From positions 6,766 to 70,765 of the forward strand of contig UQUV01000011.1 in the NCBI GenBank assembly GCA_900544305.1: a stretch of 64,000 bases of DNA. Direction: 5' to 3'. The position numbers were made by a program, and so were the translations under genes. Of this stretch, positions 34,662 to 43,400 are shown piece after piece. Every line of letters begins with the position of its first letter. The first letter of the stretch is position 1. The notes beneath the pieces were generated by a model. That model did no database searches. It had not been told where the DNA came from and worked only from the letters and a program-made list of their open reading frames with translations. The DNA is from an uncultured Porphyromonadaceae bacterium (GTDB taxonomy: Bacteria; Bacteroidota; Bacteroidia; Bacteroidales; Muribaculaceae).

Positions 34662-37142
34662 ATGCGACGAATTTTTGTGTTGTTTCTCTTGTTATCTTGT
34701 CTTGTGCAGGTCTGGGGTCAGGTTGTGGTGCTCAGCGGACATGTTCTGGATGCCGATACGCGTCAGCCCCTTGTCGGGGCAACGGTTATTGACCGGGATT
34801 CGAAAGTCGGTTGCATTACGGATACCATTGGAAAATTCTCTTTACGACTTTTCGGGGAGGCTCCGTTTGACCTGACAGCCAGTTATACCGGTTTCCGGCA
34901 GGAATCTTTGATTGTTGGAAACGATACCTTGTTTGTGGAATTTTGTCTCGAAAAGGATAATCTGCTGCCGAACGTGACAGTCTACGGCAGTCGGGACGAT
35001 GTCGGCACATCTTCTTCGCAGATGAGTGCTGTATCGCTTTCCGTGTCTGAAATCAAGAGCATACCTTCGTACCTTGGAGAGCCCGACGTATTGAAAGGTT
35101 TGCAGAAACTTCCCGGCGTGACTACCGCTAACGAAGGGCAGGCCGGCATTTATGTCAGAGGCGGCAATATTGACCAAAATCTAATTACACTTGACGGTTC
35201 CACGCTTTACAATGCAGAGCATCTTAAAGGCTTTGTTTCGGCCTTGAACAGTGATATGATTGACAATGTGACATTTTACAGCGGAGCTTTCCCGGCCCGT
35301 TATGGCTCCCGCCTTTCGAGCGTGATTGATGTCGGCATAAAAGAAGGTGATTTTTATGATTATCATGGGACGGTGTCTCTGGGTATGCTGTCGTCGAGAG
35401 TGCAGGCTGAAGGTCCATTGTGGAAAGGGCATACATCGTTCAATGTTGGAATGCGCTTTTCTTATTTTGACTTCATCATGATGCCGATACTGAAAGATAT
35501 GTACCTTCATCCTGATGCGTTGAATCCTTATGCAAATATGGATTATTATGATATTTCGGCAAAGATAGTGCATAAATTTTCCAGTCGAGACAAATTGTCG
35601 GCAGTATTTTATCTTGGAAATGACGTATGTGACGAGTCGCCAAATACCGACAGTCAAACATATTTGAAAGACGATGAAAAGAAAATTAATACACAGGACA
35701 ACCGTTCGGAAAACCGTTGGGGAAACATTGTCTCCAGTTTGTATTGGACTCACCAGTCGAATGAAAGACTGTTGATAAATAGTAATTTGAGCTTTAGCAG
35801 ATATTATTATAAAATCGGTCATGTTACCGAAGAGCGGGAAGAAATTTTTGAAAAGAAGGAAGACGATGATGGGGGAGTTGTCTGGAGGAAGAAGTCGGAA
35901 GACAGCTTCATTACTTCCATCGGCAATCGGTCGGAAATAAACGACTGGGCATTTGCGACGGATTTCCGCTTCTTCTGCAATGACAGTCATACACTTCGTT
36001 GGGGAGCAAAACTGTCGTATCAGAAATTTGAACCTGTAATAGATACCTATATGCGTGAATATGAATGGGACAAAGGGACGGAAACGATCGATGTGAATAG
36101 TGGACAAATGGGGGAAGTGCGCCGGGTAACAATGGTAGCGGCTTATGCAGAGGATGATTGGGCAATAACGTCGTGGTTGAAAGCTAATCTGGGGTTGCGC
36201 TACACACTTGCAGCAACTGACGGAAAAAACTATCAACTGTTGGAGCCCCGAGTATCACTCCGTTGGCTGCTGAGTGACGGCATGGCTCTGAAAGCCTCCT
36301 ATTCACGCGTGTCCCAAAACTTGCATCGGTTAAATACAAACAATTTGCTTTTTGCAACTGACCTTTGGGTTCCTATTACTGAAAATATTCCGTTGATGAA
36401 AGCTGACCAATGGGCAATAGGCTATAGCTATGACTTGCCTTTTGACTTGACTTTTATGCTCGAAGGCTACTACAAAAACATGAAAAATCTATTGGAGTAT
36501 CGTGATGGTGCCGGATACATGGCAGGCGCCGACAACTGGGAGAAGCAGGTAGCTGTTGGCAACGGACGTTCTTTTGGAGCAGAGGTGCTGTTGCGCAGAC
36601 AGTCGGAAAATACAGATGGTTGGATTTCCTATACTTGGTCAAAAGCATTGCGTAAGTTTGACCGTGACGGAAATGTGGTTAATAATGGCGATGAGTTCTA
36701 TGCCATGAATGACCGGCGGCATAATTTCAATATGTTTGTCAGTCACCGTTTCCCTTCGGGATGGAAGGTGTCTACCTCTTGGACTTATCAGACAGGACGA
36801 TGTGGAACGATAGCGTCCATAGCCGCTTTTGGAGGTAACATGGAAGACTATACGGACGGAAATTCGGAATGGTCGTCGGTTTCTGGCAAGGATGTGCTGC
36901 GGATATATGTGTCGGAACGTAATAATTATCGGTTGCCGCCGGTTCATCGGCTTGACTTCAGTGTCTCCTATATTCTCAGTCATGGCTGGGGAGAAAGCGA
37001 TTTTAACGTAACACTTTACAATGTCTATAACCGGATGAACATATCGAATGTCTATATAGGATATGAGGACAAACGCCCGGTACTGAAAGGCATTTGTATT
37101 TTCCCGTTTATGCCGTCATTTACCTATACTCTTAAATTTTGA
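34662..37142 (+). CDS. TonB-dependent outer-membrane receptor with regulatory-like N-terminus
   Basis: 826 residues: signal peptide (cut near VWGQ), carboxypeptidase-regulatory-like beta domain (about 24-105, LSGHVLDADTRQPLVGATV), plug domain (YVRGGNIDQNLITLDGSTLY, then FPARYGSRLSSVIDV), and a beta-barrel ending in the aromatic residue Phe (TYTLKF). It is not of the SusC type, having no adjacent susD. Its partner appears to be the DUF4249 lipoprotein encoded 2 bp downstream. The substrate is unknown. Confidence 0.9.
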   Translation: MRRIFVLFLLLSCLVQVWGQVVVLSGHVLDADTRQPLVGATVIDRDSKVGCITDTIGKFSLRLFGEAPFDLTASYTGFRQESLIVGNDTLFVEFCLEKDNLLPNVTVYGSRDDVGTSSSQMSAVSLSVSEIKSIPSYLGEPDVLKGLQKLPGVTTANEGQAGIYVRGGNIDQNLITLDGSTLYNAEHLKGFVSALNSDMIDNVTFYSGAFPARYGSRLSSVIDVGIKEGDFYDYHGTVSLGMLSSRVQAEGPLWKGHTSFNVGMRFSYFDFIMMPILKDMYLHPDALNPYANMDYYDISAKIVHKFSSRDKLSAVFYLGNDVCDESPNTDSQTYLKDDEKKINTQDNRSENRWGNIVSSLYWTHQSNERLLINSNLSFSRYYYKIGHVTEEREEIFEKKEDDDGGVVWRKKSEDSFITSIGNRSEINDWAFATDFRFFCNDSHTLRWGAKLSYQKFEPVIDTYMREYEWDKGTETIDVNSGQMGEVRRVTMVAAYAEDDWAITSWLKANLGLRYTLAATDGKNYQLLEPRVSLRWLLSDGMALKASYSRVSQNLHRLNTNNLLFATDLWVPITENIPLMKADQWAIGYSYDLPFDLTFMLEGYYKNMKNLLEYRDGAGYMAGADNWEKQVAVGNGRSFGAEVLLRRQSENTDGWISYTWSKALRKFDRDGNVVNNGDEFYAMNDRRHNFNMFVSHRFPSGWKVSTSWTYQTGRCGTIASIAAFGGNMEDYTDGNSEWSSVSGKDVLRIYVSERNNYRLPPVHRLDFSVSYILSHGWGESDFNVTLYNVYNRMNISNVYIGYEDKRPVLKGICIFPFMPSFTYTLKF

Positions 37143-37144
37143 AA

Positions 37145-38116
37145 ATGATGAAACGAATAAATAGATATGCGGTCTTTTTATTTTTGATGATGATTGCGGT
37201 GATGTCATGTGAAATAGATTTGACATTAAAACAGCAGGATTTGCCGGCCGACATAAGTGTGTTCGGCATTATGTCGCCCGACACTTCGATGCAGATAATG
37301 GTGTCGAAAACACATTTATACTTTATTACGTTGGGTGAACAGATGGGTGAAGAATCTTTGTTGCCTGATGCGGATGTGCGCATTATTGTCAACGGGAAAG
37401 AGTCGACGGCTGTATACGATGCAGCAGTGCGTCGTTTTATAAGTGATAGCCGAGCACGTCCGCTTGACCATGTGGAGGTGTCGGTGGAATCGGACGGACT
37501 GAGAAGTACATATTGCGAATTTCAGGTGCCTGCCGAGCCGAAAATGGAGATATTGTCGATAGAAAAGGTGTTTGATGATATTGAAAATGGTGGCGTTTCA
37601 TCATCTTTTCAGACGTATGATTCAGATACGTTGGCAGTCATAACCGTGAAAATCACAGATTTGCCCGGTGACAATTATTATCGGCTGAAAGTGAGAAGTG
37701 AAGGTTTCAGTGACGGTGCTTTGAAAGTTGTTCAGAATAGGTTTACGTCGGGTGACATTGTGTTCTACGACGAAAGGTTGTATCGCGAAACATCTGCTTT
37801 GCCCGCTTATTTTTCTAACATTTTTGATGACAGGTATTTTGACGGAAAAGAATACACGTTTAAAATAGAATCACGGATACAGGCCAATTATTTCCCGTTT
37901 AAGGACTTTTCGGAAAAGCGTATTGTTGTAGAGCTGCAGGCTTTGAGCAAAGGACTTTATGACTATTTGAAAGCAGTGGAAATCTATGATCGTGCTTATG
38001 AAGAAACAGAACATCGTGATGAATACATGGAAGGTGTAGTAGTGCCGACAAATATGGTAAACGGAACCGGTGCAGTCGGAGCCTATACTCGTAAACAGTC
38101 GTTAGTTGAATTGTAG
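37145..38116 (+). CDS. DUF4249-family lipoprotein
   Basis: 323 residues from the ATG at 37145. A signal peptide with lipobox (IAVMSCEIDL, Cys22) is followed by beta-rich domains typical of DUF4249 (DISVFGIMSPDTSMQIMVSKT, LPDADVRIIVNG, PLDHVEVSVESDG). DUF4249 genes regularly follow non-SusC TonB receptors in Bacteroidota, and the protein probably caps or assists the receptor. The start lies 2 bp after the receptor stop. Confidence 0.85.
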   Translation: MMKRINRYAVFLFLMMIAVMSCEIDLTLKQQDLPADISVFGIMSPDTSMQIMVSKTHLYFITLGEQMGEESLLPDADVRIIVNGKESTAVYDAAVRRFISDSRARPLDHVEVSVESDGLRSTYCEFQVPAEPKMEILSIEKVFDDIENGGVSSSFQTYDSDTLAVITVKITDLPGDNYYRLKVRSEGFSDGALKVVQNRFTSGDIVFYDERLYRETSALPAYFSNIFDDRYFDGKEYTFKIESRIQANYFPFKDFSEKRIVVELQALSKGLYDYLKAVEIYDRAYEETEHRDEYMEGVVVPTNMVNGTGAVGAYTRKQSLVEL

Positions 38117-38212
38117 AAATCTTTTATTATTGACGGTTTCTTCGATAGAGAATAAGAAAAATAAATAGTTTGTTTGTTTCGGATTTCAGGGTCTTATCCA
38201 ATAAACCTTTTA

Positions 38213-38220
38213 TATCTTTG
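38213..38220 (+). promoter_or_regulatory. Putative -7 box before the thioredoxin/propeller gene
   Basis: TATCTTTG matches TAnnTTTG and lies 86 bp before the start codon. There is no good -33 element. Confidence 0.4.
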
Positions 38221-38305
38221 TGTAAATAGTTTGTGTCTTAGCATAAAATTCAATTAAGATTGGTTTTCTGCTATGGCTTTTATTTTTTATCAAATACTTT
38301 GAAGA

Positions 38306-40132
38306 ATGAGGACGACACACCGATTTTTGAGCGCATGTTTGACATTTCTCCTTGTGCTTTTGTTCCAAAGCAATATGGTAGCTCAAAATACTGACTATAT
38401 CAAGGAGATGGAAAATAATGACCTTCAGATAAGGCAAATGCCCGGAACGGAAAAATTGCTGTCGGAATATTTAAAACCGGCAAAGATTCAGGAAGATACA
38501 ATTTATGCGATTCTTTATATCCCTGCCGAATGTTATCGGTGTGAAGCTGCGATTCCGGCTTTCTATGAAAAGCTGAAATCTAATAGTGTTAACAATAAAA
38601 TGTTGTTGATATCCGCTTATGAGGATTCGGTGGCGGCAGTAGGATACAACAAAACGAATAATTATAAGGCTGATTATTATCTCTATGATACGAAGGCTGA
38701 CTATACGAAAATTTTTAGCTTTAATTCTGTAAGTTTGTATGGATTGCATGTGATGAAAATTTGTCCCAAATCCGGAGTTTTCATTACCGGGGGACAATAT
38801 ACCTTATTGGGTAAAGAATTTATTAATCAGCTTGTGGCTTGTCAAAAAAGACTGACGCCGCATTTATATCCGGGAACGGTGCAGGGTGAGGCCAACCGGC
38901 AAGAACAACCTTTGGCTATTCCTTCCAAACCTGTTTATCCGTGGACTGTAGAAGAGTTTGCCGTTGGATTGAAAAATGACGTGTTTATTTCAAACGTTTA
39001 CGATGTTCCCAAATTTGAGAATGGTAACTTCTTTTTTACGGATATGCTGAACAATGGAGTCATGCTTTTCAGCCAAGAAGGACGAAAACTGGTTTATAAA
39101 ACATTGTTTCAAGCCAATAAAGAGGAAAGAAAACGGTTTGTTTCTGTATCTGACAGTATGTTTGAAAAGCTGGTGAAACAGGGTCAGGTGTTCTATATTG
39201 CTTTGTCAGCCAATATGATAGACGAACATCGTCTTGCCATATCGTATTCATTGCCTAAAATATTTGGACAAATGGACGGCGGTGAATATAATCTTAGTTT
39301 TTATAATGCACCGGCAGTTTTAGTTCGCAATATTGATAATTTGCAGTCAGAACAGATGATTGCTCCTGACTTTGATTTGATGAATGCCGATTATTTCTAT
39401 ATGCATTTTGCTTTCGATTTGTTTAATGACAGACTCTGGTTCGGTTGTCAGAAATTGACTTGGCCGATGGACGGATTTGAGAAGGATGATATTGCGGGGA
39501 ATGTTGCTGTCGATCCGTTTAATGATAAGTTTTATTCAACATTTAATCCGATAATGTCATCTTTTGATGTTAAGTCGGGAAAATGTGACGGCCATTATGG
39601 TAAGTTGGAAGAAAGTCAGCGGCTGAGTAAGACGGGATATTATTTCTTGAATAATGTATATGCCCATTTCGGAAAGGATTTTTTGTATGGAAATGGATAT
39701 ACGGGGAAACTTTATGTGTCGGACAGTACAAGTGTTGGAACTGGCGACAGGTGCTATGATGTTTTTGATATAGATTTGTCAAAGCTGCCTGAGCCGGATT
39801 CGTCCAAGTTTTACAAACTTGAGTATGGCAGCCTGTATGATGCGAATTTCAGCCGTTGTGTAACGGCAGTGAAGATGAATGATAAGGAGATTTGTTGCCT
39901 GGTTAAATATGGCAGGCCACGGCATGACGATTTTCAGAACGACAGATATTCTTTTGTCGTGATTGACCGTAAAAGCGGCAAAATGAAAGAATTTCCATTG
40001 CCATCAGTGAGTGCCGATGAAAAATGTTTGGGATATGGTATCCGTAATGAGCAGAACCATTTCAGTCCGTTTGTTTTTCTTCGGGGTAATTCCGGCTATA
40101 AACTCCGGAATTTTATTAATAAAAATGAATAG
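38306..40132 (+). CDS. Secreted protein with thioredoxin-like N-domain and propeller-like C-domain
   Basis: 608 residues with a signal peptide (cut near NMVAQ). Residues about 60-200 look thioredoxin-like: strand YAILYIPAE, then Cys76-Tyr-Arg-Cys79 and a helix, then MLLISAYEDS. From about residue 210 to the end, repeated WD-like beta segments (DVFISNVYDVPKFENGNFFF, RLWFGCQKLTWPMDGFEKDD, FSFVVIDRKSGKM-type strands) suggest a beta-propeller. I do not recognise the family as a whole. It follows the receptor-DUF4249 pair by 189 bp with its own possible promoter. Confidence 0.65.
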   Translation: MRTTHRFLSACLTFLLVLLFQSNMVAQNTDYIKEMENNDLQIRQMPGTEKLLSEYLKPAKIQEDTIYAILYIPAECYRCEAAIPAFYEKLKSNSVNNKMLLISAYEDSVAAVGYNKTNNYKADYYLYDTKADYTKIFSFNSVSLYGLHVMKICPKSGVFITGGQYTLLGKEFINQLVACQKRLTPHLYPGTVQGEANRQEQPLAIPSKPVYPWTVEEFAVGLKNDVFISNVYDVPKFENGNFFFTDMLNNGVMLFSQEGRKLVYKTLFQANKEERKRFVSVSDSMFEKLVKQGQVFYIALSANMIDEHRLAISYSLPKIFGQMDGGEYNLSFYNAPAVLVRNIDNLQSEQMIAPDFDLMNADYFYMHFAFDLFNDRLWFGCQKLTWPMDGFEKDDIAGNVAVDPFNDKFYSTFNPIMSSFDVKSGKCDGHYGKLEESQRLSKTGYYFLNNVYAHFGKDFLYGNGYTGKLYVSDSTSVGTGDRCYDVFDIDLSKLPEPDSSKFYKLEYGSLYDANFSRCVTAVKMNDKEICCLVKYGRPRHDDFQNDRYSFVVIDRKSGKMKEFPLPSVSADEKCLGYGIRNEQNHFSPFVFLRGNSGYKLRNFINKNE

Positions 40133-40191
40133 AAAATAGTTCTGCACTTTCTGAATTGCGTTACCTGGTGCAGGAAAGTGACTTGATATTT

Positions 40192-40399
40192 AACCCAAAA
40201 CGGCCATTAGACCGCCAAACAAGGTTAGGCTGTCGACAGTGAGCTTTAGTTGGCTCTTTAGTCGCTTTCCGCACTGCTGCCGGCATCTTGCTTCCTGCTT
40301 TTTCTCGATGTAGCCCGCTACATCTTCGACAAAGACAGAAATCAATCTGCCTGACAGCAGCACGAAATCCACCATAAAGTCTAATGACCGATTTGGGTT
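40192..40399. repeat. 208-bp element bounded by terminal inverted repeats
   Basis: Arms AACCCAAAACGGCCATTAGA (40192-40211) and TCTAATGACCGATTTGGGTT (40380-40399) are complementary at all but two positions. Inside are a palindromic hairpin GATGTAGCCCGCTACATC (40308-40325) and a 61-codon minus-strand open frame (40190-40375). The GC- and pattern-rich interior is unlike ordinary spacer DNA. It looks like a MITE-like or REP-like intergenic element. Together with the terminator it accounts for the 327-bp gap between the flanking genes. Confidence 0.55.
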
Positions 40400-40405
40400 T
40401 AAAAT

Positions 40406-40444
40406 AAAATCCGGCCTCGCGGTTGCGTGGGCCGGATTTTGTTG
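40406..40444. terminator. Bidirectional terminator between convergent genes
   Basis: The stem AAAATCCGGCC / GGCCGGATTTT with a 13-base loop has T-runs on both sides. It serves the plus-strand 38306 gene and the minus-strand T9SS cargo gene. Confidence 0.85.
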
Positions 40445-40459
40445 TAGGGAGATGGCGTT

Positions 40460-43400
40460 TTATTTCTTCAAAACTTTCATCAGGGCTTCGTTTCCGTCGT
40501 GCATTCTGACACGCAGGATGTAGAGTCCGGTCGGCAGGCCGCCTGTGTTGATTTGCGTAATGCCGGGTTGCGTGATGCCTTTTACCAATGTGCCAGATGA
40601 ATTATATAGCCACAGTTGCTCGATTTCGCTGGATGCTGACAGATGCAGAACGTTGTCGGCAGGCAGCGGCCAGGCGTTCAGATAGATGTCGTCGGCTGCG
40701 GTGCTTTCCATTCCTGAATTTTCCTTCGGGTCAATCCATAACTGTATTGTTGCCTCCGTTCCGCTTCCGTCAGTGGTGCTTGCCTTAATCGTGGCATAGC
40801 CGCCGGTGGTGTTGGGCAGTGCCGTCACTACGCCGTAGGAATTTACGGCAGCCAGTTCCGACCCTTCAATAACTTCCCAAACCACGCGCTGGTAGTCGGC
40901 CGACAGCGGAAGAATTTCGGCATACAGATATGCCGCCGGCTGGTCCTCGGTAATGGAAGTGTTGCCTTGGAGCGAAACGATTCGCAGGTCGGTCACATAG
41001 TCGATATTTGCGGCATTGCCTGCGTAAACTACATTACTGCGAACTCCGCCGGCCGTCATGTCCTGTGCGTTGGCTTTCTGTCGTTGCGGATTGTCGGCAG
41101 GGATGAGTTCGAGGGCATAGTACTGCATAGAACCCGGCGACCGGTCGATGAAACTTGTTGCCGAACCTGCCAGAACGGCGATTTCCTGCAGGGCATCGGG
41201 AGCGGTTCCGCGCAATATGCGGTAGGAGGCAATATCTCGGCCTTGATATGGATTCCAAATCAGGTTGTAGCTGCCTTCAACGAGACCGCGGTTGATGGTA
41301 AGCAGCACCGTCTGGTGCGGTTGGCTCATGCGGCTGGTTTCACCACCTACCAGAGTCATGGCGATAGCGTAGCGTTCGCTGCGCACGGTATTGTCGGCCG
41401 TCATGTCGGTGAACCGTCCTTCTGATTTTCCGGCGCGTCCTATTTCCGTGAAATCGTTCAGCACGGAACCTTCCTTGTAGACGATTATTTCGTCACAGCT
41501 CTCAGGAAGCGACTGTGTATCCCATGTCACTACGTTGCGGTTGCCGTTGCTTTCTACCATCTGAAGCGTCGGAGCTTCAATTTCGGGCAGTACGGTAAAG
41601 TCGAGGTAGCGTTGCTGTTCGTTGCCGTCGATAGTGGTGTAGAGTGTCAGGCGGCGGTTGGTGAGTTCCGGGTGGCCTACGATGCGTGCGGTGGCCGACG
41701 ATTCTCCGGCAACGGCATTTATTTCAAGGTCTTCCCCTTCGTTGTTCTCGCCGCTCAGTTCCCAGCGCAGGGTGGCGGTTTTGGGTATGTCGTGTAGTGC
41801 GATGGTGAATTCGGAATTGAAATAAACCTCTTGCGGCATTGCAAAGCCTACATCGTACCAGCGTGTAACGCCGATGACGGTGGACGACTGGGCATTGCCA
41901 ACGGCTACACTCACGGTCTTGTTGCCGAAGTTATTCCATGACACGCGGTACGGTCCGTACGAGCTGCCTTCGACGAAATCCGCTCCGTCGAAATCCCACA
42001 CCGGCTCGACGCTTTCATCGCGTGTGCCGATATAACTGATTAATGCCGTCTGTCCTGCGGTGAGGATTGTCGGTGCGCTGATGAGCGGTGCCGTTTCCAT
42101 TTTTATTGTAACAGGCGCTGAAAAATCCGAGGTTTCACCCCACAGGTCAATGGTCTGTACCTGTATTTCATACTCGCCCGCCGGCATGCGGTCGACAGGT
42201 ATTTCGAATTGAGTGGCGCGTATAAAATGGTAGCAGTTGGGGTGCGTTGAGGATTTGTCGGGCGAGTTGACTTGCATTCCTGCGTAGGGACCCGTTGCAT
42301 TGCTTCCACCGTTTAGCGGAGAAATGATGTAGCTATTGGCACCCGTTGCACCTTTCTTCTTGACCGACAGGTTGTAGCGGAGCTTTTTGGTCGGCGTTTC
42401 GGCATCGGTGGCGGCGCTCCATTCAATGTGGAGTCCGTTCGTAGTTTGCCGTGCCGCTACGGTTGTCGGCGGTTGCGGGCGTGTGTTGGCCACTGTCGTG
42501 TTGTTTTGGGTTAAGTCAGTCGGGTAATCTGGGGAATGACTTACGACAGGGGCTTTGCCCGATTCCAGCGTCTTTACGATAATGGCATTGGTGGTTTTGC
42601 AGGCATCGGAAATGAATCCCTGGCGATAGTTGCCGGGCGAATCTACATACACGGCATAGACGCTGAGCGAGTCTTGCCGGTTGGCGTCGTAGGAGGTGAT
42701 GAGCACATCCTCATATCCGTTGTTGTCGAGGTCGAACAGCGAATAATTGCAGTAGTCGCCTTCGTAGGAAATAGAGGCTGTTTCGGTCAGTCCGGTTTGG
42801 ATGGTGTAGGCCGACACAAATTTTGTGTTTCCTTCGTTTTTCAGCACTTCGATGTTGCCGTTTCCTCTCCAGAAGAGCAGGTCGTAGTACCCGTCGTTGT
42901 CAAAATCCGTCAGTGTAGGAGCGGCAAACTCTGTTCTCGGAACAGGCGTTTCAAACGGTACGTCAATCTTTTCAAAGTTCATATTGCCCAGATTGTGGTA
43001 GGCCGTAAGCGCTGTATAGTTGTTGCGGTCGCTGTAAAGGTAGTATGAGTCCAGCAGGCCGTCGGCATCCCAGTCGACAATACGTTGGAATTTGTCGGAA
43101 TGCTCGGTGGCCTCTATGTAGGTGAACGTTCCGTCGCCGTCGTTTCTATAAAGGCCATAGCCCGTGAAGTCCACCAGTCCGTCATTGTTGAAGTCGGCTT
43201 TGATGTCAATGGGAAGTTCCGGTACGGAAATGTTCACGTTGGACTGCTTGGTGAAATTGCCGTTGCCGTTGTTCAGTAGCAGACCGTGTTTTTGGGTCGT
43301 GTAATCGTAGTAAATGACATCGGCTTTTCCGTCCATGTTCCAGTCTACCCATGCGCATTTGCTGAAGCTGAGCCCCTGGTTGAATATGCCTTTGGCCTTG

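Noticed and set aside
35181..36236. A 351-codon open frame antisense to the TonB-dependent receptor
   Set aside because: The receptor reading frame has signal peptide, plug and barrel features; the antisense product has none.
40190..40375. A 61-codon minus-strand ORF
   Set aside because: It lies wholly within the inverted-repeat element and has no ribosome-binding context; it is more likely incidental to the repeat.
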